Positions 1 to 7,277 are shown, numbered from the stretch's first letter. The stretch is 9,040 nt of DNA from Patescibacteria group bacterium (GCA_023487645.1 JAMDBX010000014.1:1-9040), one strand, 5' to 3'. Numbers and translations are program-made. The notes: generated by a model not told the origin, from the letters alone.

Positions 1-1
1 C

Positions 2-51
2 TCATCTGCCAACACTCCGTCATGTTTAGTAATTTTACCTTTTTCCACCGG
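2..51 (-). repeat. Inverted 50-bp copy of an internal phosphohexomutase segment (probable chimeric contig end)
   Basis: Read on the minus strand, these 50 bases are identical, base for base, to 6195-6244 inside the phosphohexomutase gene; the match breaks at both ends. The inner edge falls at the palindrome CCGG (48-51 and 6195-6198). In the UDG frame this stretch contains a TAA (30-32) and does not encode the expected upstream part of a UDG, so it interrupts the gene. The best reading is a template-switch or assembly chimera at a contig end, not a genomic repeat. A true inverted duplication cannot be excluded from the sequence alone. Confidence 0.9.
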
Positions 52-323
52 AAGAAATTGCGGCCTTTGCCCCGTATGTGGATGAGGAGATTAAAATTAT
101 TGATCCAAAAATTATTGTGACTTTAGGCAGATTTTCTTTAGGTAAATTTTTGCCTGATGCAAAAATTAGTAAAGTTCATGGACAAGTTTTTAAAGTCAGC
201 TGGCAGGGAAAAGAAAGAATGGTTATGCCGATGTTTCACCCGGCAGCAGCACTAAGGCGTCAGGATGTAATGGTAGAATTTAAAAAAGACTTTCGGGTTT
301 TAAAAAGAGAATATCTTTTTTGA
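48..323 (+). CDS. Uracil-DNA glycosylase, family 4-like, C-terminal fragment (5' end lost)
   Basis: Base-excision-repair enzyme that removes uracil from DNA; cytoplasmic. About 91 residues are visible, roughly the C-terminal half of the ~200-residue family. They begin PPEEIAAFAPYV, then PKIIVTLGRF, KFLPDAKISKVHGQ, and the active-site motif MFHPAAALRR, all hallmarks of UDG family 4 and its relatives. The N-terminal GExPG motif is missing because bases 2-51 are an inverted copy of another gene. The in-frame GTG at 78 is therefore not a credible start. The residue in EEIAAF (TTT, 66-68) sits where Fe-S-type family-4 enzymes carry a cluster cysteine (EEIxxC), so this enzyme probably lacks that ligand. 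The gene ends with TGA, 4 nt from the convergent macroglobulin stop. The family call is firm; the exact subfamily is less so. Confidence 0.85.
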   Translation, partial: PEEIAAFAPYVDEEIKIIDPKIIVTLGRFSLGKFLPDAKISKVHGQVFKVSWQGKERMVMPMFHPAAALRRQDVMVEFKKDFRVLKREYLF

Positions 324-327
324 GCGT

Positions 328-3300
328 TTACTTTTCCGGTGCTATTAATCCCAGGACGGGGAATACCAGGCTGGTTTTCGGTTGATAGTAGGTACCATCC
401 GATACATTGTAAACAACATAAGGTAGGATAAGATCTGGCTGCTGGTTAGGTGCGGTGTCAAAAAATACTGCTTCATCAGAGTAGTTGCTGGGAAGGATAG
501 CGCTTCCAAAGTAAGTATTATCACCCGGGAAGATTCTGCTTAAAGTACTTTGATATTTAGGACTGTTACCATAATCGCTTGTTTGGTTTAAATATATAAA
601 AGAAGGAGAGATGGCGTCTTCCAGAATAAACGCATATTTTTCATTACTATAGTAATGTTTATTAAACAGGTATTTACTAAACTGATTATTGCCTGTTAAT
701 ACTACAATACCTGCTTCGCCCTGTTTAAGCTCCGGTACATTTTGCCCGGTTTGAATATTTTTATAAGAACGGGTCAGATTTATGTCAACTATTTTGACTC
801 CTTCATCTTTCTGAGCCCCGTTTGGTTTAAGCAGTTGTTTTACCCGATCAGAGAATGTAAGTGGCTCAGTATTATTTGCGGAAATCGCTTGGTTTCCATA
901 ATCAGTTTGGACAATCGTGGTGTAAATCGGTACATCACCGCTGGTTTCTATATCGATTTTAATTTTTCCGTCTTTACTATTTTTGACCGGGAGTGATTGG
1001 GTGAATCTATTGTATTGTTGTTTTTCTTTAGTTAAATAAGCAATTTGGTCATTGACTGATACTTTAATTGACGGTTCGTCAGCATAAAATTTTCTTCTTT
1101 CTGCATATTCGGCTCCGGCCAGCAGTGATAGCGGATCAGAAGAAGGGTCAATTAAAATAGAAGATAGCCCTTTAATTGCCTTATCGGCGTTTGCTGGCGA
1201 CCCTTTTTCTATTATGGCCAGGGCTGGCAGGGTTTGTGAATAGGCCGTATCGCCGTCCCAAATATAGCGGTCACCAGCTGAGGGAAGGCTCATGGATTGA
1301 AGTTGTTCGATCAGAGAATTTTCCCCATTTAATATGCGAATGGCTAAGGAATCAGGCGTATTACGGTAGGCTGCATCCGGCGTCTCGTTAAGTACCCATT
1401 GTTTGGCAATCTGCTCCTCTTGTGAAGAGGCTGGTTGGTTTTGAGACCTAATATACTGCTGGGTGTTGGCTATAATTGAGGAGATATTATTAATTTCATC
1501 AAGCAGATGGACTTTGAAAGCCTGGTTTAAACCCTGTGTCAGCCAGAGGTTCATGGCAGCGAATGATTCAGCAGTGGCGTAACGGGGCAGGTTCCAGTAA
1601 TTGCCGGCTCTGCTTTGCATTAAATCTGATACCACTTCGCGGAAATTATTTTTATACCGTGCATAATCATAAGAGGCGGGAGAGATTTTATTATCTCTGG
1701 TTTGAGCTAGGATATATGAATATGCAAATAACTGCTGACCAACAGCAATTGAAGGTTGGTAGTCAAAGTAAATACTTCTGTGGAAAAGTTCGCTAATAAT
1801 ATTTGGTACAACTGTCAGCTGAATATTGTTAAAGTCTAAAGTAGGATAGGTGGCTGTAAAAGTGATATTTTTTGATCCTTGGAAGGACATCCACGATGGT
1901 ATGATATTCCCTTTTGGCAGGACCGGCTTACTAAGTAGCACCGAATCAACCGTATTGTTATTTGTATCTTTCGCTTCTATGGCAAAAGACAGAGTTTTGG
2001 CCTGGGTGTTGATGTCGAGGGGGAATGCGGCGGTGGCAAAATCACCCTTGTTGATGTGAACTGGCTGGTTTTTTGATAACCCCAATTCCTTGATGGTCAG
2101 GAAGATATTCATATCGGCATCCTGCGAAGATGAGTTTTGTACCAGTGCTGAAATTATCGGTTTATCTCCCTGGTAATAAAAATTTGCCAAGGCCGGTATG
2201 ATGTTGAAATCCTTTTGTGAAATCAAGCTGGAATTGGTTTGGCCAAACTGCGAGACCTGTGTGTTAGAAAAAACTTGGGCAGTGAAGGTGGTAATATTGT
2301 CAGGCAATTTAAAAGAAATAGTGGCTTGTCCGCTGGTATTTGTTTGTATATGCGGATTCCAGTAGGCAGTATCGGCAAAGTTTTGTCTTGGTCCGGGTCC
2401 TTTTTCATTATGGACATAAAAGCCGTCAGTAAAGAAGGTGTGATAGCGGGCAGTTGTAAGGTTGTATACTGCAAATTGTCCAAGGTGCGGAGTGATTGAA
2501 GTGATTTTTACAGAATTGCCATTTTCATCAAGCAGGGTATCGCCGATTTTTGCCTCTTTTGCCTCACGCCAGCTGCCGTTTAGATAAATTCTGTGCACCC
2601 AAGTTACATTTAAACTATTGTTAATAGTTAAATAATCAGTTACTGCATGATAATAGGTTTTGACTACTGTATCTATCGTTAGTTGGGGTGATTGGTCAGA
2701 AATACGGGTTAAGATTTTGTCGCCATTTTTTACATCCTCAATGTTTTTACTAGATCCGTCACCCATTAGTATTTTTGTGCCTTTAGTGAAACATCCGCCA
2801 CCGCCACCGCCGATATTCCTCATGATGCCGGTAGTAGAATCATAATGAGTGACGGATGAATAGGGGGTAGATCCGTAGAACGAATCAAAAATATCTCCGT
2901 TTAACTGTCCAATTTGCAGCAGGGAAGCATCAATAACTGCCAGCGAGTTGTCGGCTGAGACCGGATTTCCTTGCTGGTCTTTGGTAATAATGGTGGCTGA
3001 AACAGTGTCGTCAGGTTTATATATTGGCTTATCAAATGATATGGACGTATTGAGCTTTTGTTTTTCTTTACTAATGGCGATATTAATATATCCCCTGACA
3101 ACATTGCCTTTGTTGATTGTATACACATCTATGCCAATGCCCTGTCCATATTCGTCTTTGATTGGTATTGGTAAAACAAAAGCAGTATTATTGATGGGGT
3201 TGGCGGAAAATGACACTATGTTTGAATAACTACCGTTACTGTTAGTAATTACAATTACTGCATCATTTATTGAGAAGTTGGCTTGGGCTATGAGATTGGC

Positions 3301-5658
3301 TGTTTCATTAGGCCGATATGAGTCTTTTGGGGTTTTAAGAGTTAGGTTGTATGGTGAGTTGTTTGGACTGTATTGTTGTTTTTGACCTATATATACTTGC
3401 TGGCGGCTGGTTACTGTGTTACTTCGACTGTCGCTACCTTGGGCTACCACTTCATAATTTCCTGTATCAACTTTTTGAAATGAGAAGCTGACGCTGCCGT
3501 CTGAGCCGGAAGTGACGTTTTGAGTTTGTACCTGCTGTTTGTTGTTATAGTCGATGACCTTGTATAAAGATAGTGTAACAGCTTTATTGCTGACTGTTTC
3601 TCGGGGGCTATTGTGGTTGAGGACTGAGACTGTGCCGCTGATGCCGTTATCATTATCGCCGGTTAAATTATTTATAAATATGGCAAATTCGCCCCGGTGG
3701 ATAAGTTTGGCAATTTTTCCAATTGACGGTGAGGCTCCGATGTTGGGTGTAACTTCCAGGGTAGCGATTTGGCTTAGTTCGTATTTAGCCGGCAGATTAG
3801 CGGAAAAAGCAATTTGCGCTGTTCCTTTGCTGTCAAACTTCCCGCTGCCTGAAACCAGTTCATCCCCGTTTCCATAGTAACCACTGACTGTCCTTTCGAT
3901 ATTTTCAGTGGTACGGTCTTTCATTTCCTGAAAACTACTAACTAATACCCGATAAGTAAAATCTACATTTGAAAGGGGCTGGCCGTAATTGGTTTTAGCA
4001 AATACCGTCATATGGGCATTATCAGAACTAATATATTCTTTTTCCGTCGTGGTGGCGGTGATATCCATATCAGGTTTGCGGTATGACTGGATGACCACTG
4101 GCAGCGAATCAATTTGTTTATAGGTGCCGTCTGCTTTTTTGATAGAAAGAGTAATCTGGGGATATGAGCCGGTTATCATTTGTGGCAGCTGCACATCGTA
4201 GGTGACAGTTCCGTTTTGATCAACGGTTAACGGTTGATAAGTGCTGTTTGGATCTGGCGAACCATAATCAAGGAGGAATTTGGCGTAGAATGTCCCATTG
4301 GAGACAGCGTAATTGCCATTGTCTTTTTTTCTGATAACAGCCTTATAATGTACCATATCAGCAGGTCTGTAAACTGGCCTGTCAGAATAAGAAAATACTT
4401 GATAATTGTCTTCGTCGGTCGTATGGTAGCCAAAAGGACCGTAGGTTTTGGTAAAGGTAACCGCTATATCGTTACCAATATGTGTAATTACAAAATCCAC
4501 TGCATCAGTTGGTTGTTTGCTACTACCAATACCGTCATTCCCTGTCACAATTTTGTCAACCAGTGTCGGTGGCCCTTTTACTTTATATAGTTCGGCGCTG
4601 ACGCCGCTTATGCCCTTGCCGGTATTTTGCTCAGTGGTCCAAATATAGGTATTTTTGACATCGTTAAAGACCTGGCTAATATGGTTTGATGTCACGACAA
4701 AGAAATCTTCACTACCCTCCTTATTTTTGGCAGTGACAAAGTATATGCCTGCTTCAGGAAAATAATTTGCTCCAAGCTGCAAAAAATACTCTCCTAATGA
4801 TTTTCCAGTTTGTAGAGTTGAGCTGTATTCTTTTATATCGTTATTGTTTGATTCGTTTTCGAATTGATAAAGTGGGTTTTTTCCTTCCTTATAACTAAAA
4901 TATTTCAGGAGTTGGTTTTCTGAGGCTTTTTGAATGGTGACAGTTAAGGGAGAATTTAGCAGAGACAAGCTTGTTTGGTTATCAGGTGAGTTGGTTGGTG
5001 ATTCTGCATTAAATAAAACATTAATTGGTGTAGTAGTCAGTTGGTTGGCAGCTATGGCAATTAATTTTTGATTAGTATGCAGCCCAAATAATGGGTTTTG
5101 TTTTGTTCGGAATGAAATGTTGATATTATCCGGTAATTGTTGATTATCAGAAGAGTGAAGATTTTTATTTATGGTAACCATATAAACAGTATTGTATGCC
5201 AGGGTATTAGGGAAGTTATCAGCTTGAGTTTTATCAGAGGAGAAGTAGGCCACCTGCCCGTTTTTTTCCAGATGCCAGGTGCCTGTAACAGCTGGAGATA
5301 TATTGAAATAATTGCCAAGTTCTTTTTCTGAAACACCAATTTTCTTCGAGAAAACAAAAGTCGGTTGGCCAATGGCTGAAAAAGTACCATCCTGGTCTTC
5401 CGGTGAGCTTTCTATGAGTTCAAACTTTTGAGCATTATTGTGTGGTTTAGGTATGATCCTGTTGGGTATAATCTTGTATTGGCTAATGATAAAAAATAAA
5501 GCAGGTAGCAATATGGCAAGGAAAACAAGTAATACTAAGGGTAAAGCTATCTTTTTAATGAAATGACTGTGGTTATTGGGCGGTTTATCATTATTGGATG
5601 TGACTGCGGTAATTTGAGGATTCGCATAAGGAGGATTTTGAGGTAAGGTGTTGTCCAT
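328..5658 (-). CDS. Alpha-2-macroglobulin-like membrane-anchored protein with inserted Hint (intein-like) domain
   Basis: A giant envelope protein of the macroglobulin family, whose known members trap proteases. Residue numbers count from the TTG at 5694 (1788 aa). I prefer the ATG at 5658 (M13, 1776 aa), because the TTG lies in a TTGACT -35 box. A polar N-terminus is followed by one membrane helix (about 49-71) and no lipobox, so the rest should be extracellular. Next come a Big_5/MG1-like Ig domain (about 91-197), an MG2 domain with SDRPVYRP (437-444), further MG domains, and an A2M_N_2 region with SLAVIDAS (D922). A Gly6 run (962-967), the Hint domain (968-1096), and the A2M/MG7 motif NFADTAYW (1105-1112) with PDNITTF follow. 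Then comes a helical thioester-domain-like region (about 1300-1560) and C-terminal beta domains. The CxEQ thioester is AVGQ here (A1317). The only cysteine found is C968. The gene is convergent with the UDG and divergent from the phosphohexomutase. The family assignment is secure; the protease-trap role is inferred. Confidence 0.93.
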   Translation of the reverse strand: MDNTLPQNPPYANPQITAVTSNNDKPPNNHSHFIKKIALPLVLLVFLAILLPALFFIISQYKIIPNRIIPKPHNNAQKFELIESSPEDQDGTFSAIGQPTFVFSKKIGVSEKELGNYFNISPAVTGTWHLEKNGQVAYFSSDKTQADNFPNTLAYNTVYMVTINKNLHSSDNQQLPDNINISFRTKQNPLFGLHTNQKLIAIAANQLTTTPINVLFNAESPTNSPDNQTSLSLLNSPLTVTIQKASENQLLKYFSYKEGKNPLYQFENESNNNDIKEYSSTLQTGKSLGEYFLQLGANYFPEAGIYFVTAKNKEGSEDFFVVTSNHISQVFNDVKNTYIWTTEQNTGKGISGVSAELYKVKGPPTLVDKIVTGNDGIGSSKQPTDAVDFVITHIGNDIAVTFTKTYGPFGYHTTDEDNYQVFSYSDRPVYRPADMVHYKAVIRKKDNGNYAVSNGTFYAKFLLDYGSPDPNSTYQPLTVDQNGTVTYDVQLPQMITGSYPQITLSIKKADGTYKQIDSLPVVIQSYRKPDMDITATTTEKEYISSDNAHMTVFAKTNYGQPLSNVDFTYRVLVSSFQEMKDRTTENIERTVSGYYGNGDELVSGSGKFDSKGTAQIAFSANLPAKYELSQIATLEVTPNIGASPSIGKIAKLIHRGEFAIFINNLTGDNDNGISGTVSVLNHNSPRETVSNKAVTLSLYKVIDYNNKQQVQTQNVTSGSDGSVSFSFQKVDTGNYEVVAQGSDSRSNTVTSRQQVYIGQKQQYSPNNSPYNLTLKTPKDSYRPNETANLIAQANFSINDAVIVITNSNGSYSNIVSFSANPINNTAFVLPIPIKDEYGQGIGIDVYTINKGNVVRGYINIAISKEKQKLNTSISFDKPIYKPDDTVSATIITKDQQGNPVSADNSLAVIDASLLQIGQLNGDIFDSFYGSTPYSSVTHYDSTTGIMRNIGGGGGGCFTKGTKILMGDGSSKNIEDVKNGDKILTRISDQSPQLTIDTVVKTYYHAVTDYLTINNSLNVTWVHRIYLNGSWREAKEAKIGDTLLDENGNSVKITSITPHLGQFAVYNLTTARYHTFFTDGFYVHNEKGPGPRQNFADTAYWNPHIQTNTSGQATISFKLPDNITTFTAQVFSNTQVSQFGQTNSSLISQKDFNIIPALANFYYQGDKPIISALVQNSSSQDADMNIFLTIKELGLSKNQPVHINKGDFATAAFPLDINTQAKTLSFAIEAKDTNNNTVDSVLLSKPVLPKGNIIPSWMSFQGSKNITFTATYPTLDFNNIQLTVVPNIISELFHRSIYFDYQPSIAVGQQLFAYSYILAQTRDNKISPASYDYARYKNNFREVVSDLMQSRAGNYWNLPRYATAESFAAMNLWLTQGLNQAFKVHLLDEINNISSIIANTQQYIRSQNQPASSQEEQIAKQWVLNETPDAAYRNTPDSLAIRILNGENSLIEQLQSMSLPSAGDRYIWDGDTAYSQTLPALAIIEKGSPANADKAIKGLSSILIDPSSDPLSLLAGAEYAERRKFYADEPSIKVSVNDQIAYLTKEKQQYNRFTQSLPVKNSKDGKIKIDIETSGDVPIYTTIVQTDYGNQAISANNTEPLTFSDRVKQLLKPNGAQKDEGVKIVDINLTRSYKNIQTGQNVPELKQGEAGIVVLTGNNQFSKYLFNKHYYSNEKYAFILEDAISPSFIYLNQTSDYGNSPKYQSTLSRIFPGDNTYFGSAILPSNYSDEAVFFDTAPNQQPDLILPYVVYNVSDGTYYQPKTSLVFPVLGLIAPEK
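2407..2793 (-). other. Hint / bacterial intein-like domain within the macroglobulin (residues 968-1096)
   Basis: A 129-residue autoprocessing domain, mini-intein sized with no room for a homing endonuclease. Block A starts at Cys968 (CFTKGTKILMGDG, then IEDVKNGDKIL). Block B is TWVH, with Thr1031 and His1034, followed by NGSWREAKEAKIGD. Block F is VYNL, then HTFFTDGFYVHN, with His1085 and the terminal His1095-Asn1096. The upstream flank is six glycines and the downstream flank is Glu1097 (EKGPGPRQ). The +1 residue is not Cys, Ser or Thr, which fits A-type bacterial intein-like domains better than a canonical intein. The block F aspartate position is Asn1078. All core catalytic residues for N-S acyl shift and Asn cyclisation are present, so N- and/or C-terminal cleavage is plausible. 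Removal would leave a conventional Gly-rich macroglobulin loop. Confidence 0.9.
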
Positions 5659-5694
5659 ATAATGATGGTATATTTGTTCCTCTAATAAAGTCAA
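5656..5694 (-). promoter_or_regulatory. Candidate promoter and leaderless start for the macroglobulin gene
   Basis: On the minus strand, TTGACT (5694-5689) resembles a -35 box. It is followed by a 16-bp spacer and TATACC (5672-5667), a 4-of-6 match to the -10 consensus. Transcription would begin within a few bases of the ATG at 5658-5656, giving an essentially leaderless mRNA. This explains the absence of a Shine-Dalgarno sequence and argues that the upstream in-frame TTG is promoter rather than start codon. Prediction from sequence only. Confidence 0.45.
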
Positions 5695-5710
5695 ATTGAT
5701 GATGTAATAG

Positions 5711-5739
5711 TTGAATTTTTCTTAGAAGTTAGGTATATT
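5711..5739 (+). promoter_or_regulatory. Candidate sigma-70-type promoter for the phosphohexomutase gene
   Basis: TTGAAT (5711-5716) and TATATT (5734-5739) are separated by exactly 17 bp, matching 4 of 6 and 5 of 6 consensus bases. The start point would be near 5746, leaving only about 8 nt before the ATG at 5754. No Shine-Dalgarno sequence precedes that ATG, consistent with a near-leaderless message. It is divergent from the macroglobulin promoter, with no other gene between. Confidence 0.55.
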
Positions 5740-5753
5740 AAGATTCACCTTTT

Positions 5754-7151
5754 ATGGATATTCCCGGCGGTATTTTCAAAAGTTATGACATCCGCGGCAT
5801 ATACCCTGATGAGATAAATGAGGAAAATATTGTTCCAATTGTCCGGGCCATTTATAAATTCTTCTTAGATAGTGCTGGGAAAAATTCCTTAAAGATAGTT
5901 TTAGGTCGGGACATGAGAATTTCTTCCCCAAGCCTTTTTGAGAAAGCTTCCCAAGCGCTGGTTGAGGCAGGAGCAGAAGTGATCGATATTGGTCTTTCTT
6001 CCACCCCTACTTTTTATTTTGCGGTTTTAAATTACAGTTATGACGGGGGTATTCAAATCAGCGCTTCCCATAATCCCAAAGAATACAATGGTCTGAAAAT
6101 TGTCAGACGGACTAGTGACGGAATCCTAAAAATTGGGGCCAACACTGGCATGCATGAAATAAAAAAGCTGGCTTTGGAAGGTGTGGACTTTGGACCGGTG
6201 GAAAAAGGTAAAATTACTAAACATGACGGAGTGTTGGCAGATGAAGTACAAAATTCTTTAAATATTAGTCATCATCCTCAGATTAAACCCTTCAAGGTGG
6301 TAGCTGATCCAGCTAATGCTATGGGTGCTTTATATCTGATGCAGTTATTTAAAGAGATTGGAGGAGAGTTAGTCAAAATGAATTTTGAACTGGACGGGAC
6401 TTTTCCGGTCCATCAACCTGACCCTTTACAGTTTGACACCTTAAAAGATTTACAAAAAAGGGTGGTTTCCGAAGGAGCTAATTTAGGTTTGGCGCCGGAT
6501 GGGGACGCGGACCGATTGTATTTTATTGATGAAAAAGGTGGGATAGTGTTACCTTCATCTATTACTAGTTTAGTGGCTCGGGAACTTTTACAGCAAGGAA
6601 TGGGGGGCAAAATTTTAGTAGATTTAAAATATGTTTTCACCCCAAAGAAAAATGTGGAAGATTTTGGCGGAGAACTGGTGGTTTGTAAAACAGGACACTC
6701 CAATATCACTGAAGCCATGCACAAAAATGCAGGTTTATTTGCCGGGGAAGCTTCAGGTCATTTTTATTGGGGGGCAACCGGCGGAGCAGAATCACCGATG
6801 CCGGTAATCTTAATGATCCTGTCGATGATGAGCAAAACTGGTAAACCTTTGTCTGCCTTGGCTCAAGAAGTCAGGACTAGTGATGAATCAGGCGAGATAA
6901 ACTATAAGGTCCAAAATGCTTCGGAAATCATGGAGAAATTAAAAGAGCATTATCATGATGGAGAATTCTCTGATTTGGATGGAATTGCCATTAATTATCC
7001 GGATTGGAGATTTTCTTTAAGATCCTCAAATACCGAGCCATTACTACGGCTTAACATTGAGGCTCATAAGGGTATGGATGTGAATGTTAAAAGAAAAGAA
7101 ATTGTGGAGTTGATTGAAAAACATGCGGTAACTGAGCCCTTGCAAAAGTAA
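5754..7151 (+). CDS. Phosphomannomutase/phosphoglucomutase (alpha-D-phosphohexomutase)
   Basis: Interconverts hexose 1- and 6-phosphates (mannose and/or glucose) through a phosphoserine and Mg2+, supplying sugar nucleotides for envelope polysaccharides; cytosolic. At 465 aa it is full length for the ManB/AlgC-type family. All four active-site loops are present: phosphoserine loop SASHNP (103-108, Ser105), metal loop PDGDADR (248-254), sugar-specificity loop GEASGH (331-336) and phosphate loop RSSNTEP (423-429). The N-terminal FKSYDIRGIYPDE and the KTGHSNI segment (312-318) are also typical. GEASGH places it with PMM/PGM enzymes rather than GlmM, but does not settle which sugar is preferred. 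The start at ATG 5754 is right for MDIPGGIFKSYDIRG. It is followed after about 23 nt by the metK riboswitch. An internal segment, 6195-6244, reappears inverted at the left window edge. Confidence 0.95.
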   Translation: MDIPGGIFKSYDIRGIYPDEINEENIVPIVRAIYKFFLDSAGKNSLKIVLGRDMRISSPSLFEKASQALVEAGAEVIDIGLSSTPTFYFAVLNYSYDGGIQISASHNPKEYNGLKIVRRTSDGILKIGANTGMHEIKKLALEGVDFGPVEKGKITKHDGVLADEVQNSLNISHHPQIKPFKVVADPANAMGALYLMQLFKEIGGELVKMNFELDGTFPVHQPDPLQFDTLKDLQKRVVSEGANLGLAPDGDADRLYFIDEKGGIVLPSSITSLVARELLQQGMGGKILVDLKYVFTPKKNVEDFGGELVVCKTGHSNITEAMHKNAGLFAGEASGHFYWGATGGAESPMPVILMILSMMSKTGKPLSALAQEVRTSDESGEINYKVQNASEIMEKLKEHYHDGEFSDLDGIAINYPDWRFSLRSSNTEPLLRLNIEAHKGMDVNVKRKEIVELIEKHAVTEPLQK

Positions 7152-7174
7152 TCAGTTTGTGGTTAACTAGAGAA

Positions 7175-7251
7175 TACATTAAGAGTGGTCGAAGTTTCGA
7201 CCCGGCAACCGGAAAGTAATCGGTGCCAGCCCCGAATAGTCGGGGGATGTG
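7175..7251 (+). promoter_or_regulatory. SAM-I-clan riboswitch aptamer, compact variant, upstream of metK
   Basis: The four-helix plan of SAM-I is visible. P1 is UACAU (7175-7179) with AUGUG (7247-7251). J1/2 contains AAGAG (7181-7185). P2 is GGUCGA/UCGACC (7187-7192/7197-7202) with loop AGUU. P3 is GGCAACCG/CGGUGCC (7204-7211/7221-7227). P4 is CCCCGA/UCGGGG (7230-7235/7240-7245) with loop AUAG. The GGCAACC...GGUGCCA core and the GAUG entering P1 are signature SAM-I-clan sequences. The position before a SAM synthetase gene and a terminator fits feedback repression by SAM. P2 is only 6 bp with a tetraloop, so the SAM-I kink-turn and P2-loop pseudoknot seem to be missing. The clan call is strong; the exact subclass is open. 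Confidence 0.85.
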
Positions 7252-7277
7252 GTCCTTTTTAGGATAAACTTAGGACC
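7251..7277 (+). promoter_or_regulatory. Candidate antiterminator hairpin of the metK riboswitch
   Basis: GGUCCU (7251-7256), immediately 3' of the aptamer P1 strand, is complementary to AGGACC (7272-7277). The last three bases of AGGACC belong to the 5' arm of the terminator. Pairing here would disrupt the base of the terminator, and an extended P1 in the SAM-bound state would compete for GGUCCU. This is the usual SAM-I switching arrangement; the 6-bp helix is modest. Confidence 0.55.

Noticed and set aside
78..80. GTG at 78 as the start of a short UDG-like gene
   Set aside because: The frame continues upstream with UDG-specific residues (PPEEIAAFAPY) to the chimeric junction, so the gene is broken by the contig end rather than starting here.
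302..320. AAAAAGA/TCTTTTT hairpin at the end of the UDG gene as a terminator
   Set aside because: A 7-bp stem made almost only of A-T pairs inside coding sequence is too weak to call as an intrinsic terminator.
2794..2811. Repeated GCC/GCCACC units as a DNA repeat
   Set aside because: They simply encode the six glycines before the Hint domain; it is a codon-level repeat in a Gly-rich loop, not a separate element.
742..5390. Many 60-118 codon open frames on both strands inside the macroglobulin gene
   Set aside because: They overlap a well-supported 1776-codon gene, show no recognisable domains, and are expected as shadows of a long AT-rich coding frame.
5659..5694. TTG start at 5694 giving a 1788-residue macroglobulin
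   Set aside because: No Shine-Dalgarno precedes it, TTG lies in a plausible -35 box, and the ATG 12 codons later sits at a likely leaderless start. The extra residues add no recognisable feature.
7140..7168. TTGCAA-17-TTAACT as a dedicated metK promoter
   Set aside because: Spacing is right and the start point would fall at riboswitch P1, but the -10 box matches only 3 of 6 consensus bases. Cotranscription from the phosphohexomutase gene is equally possible.
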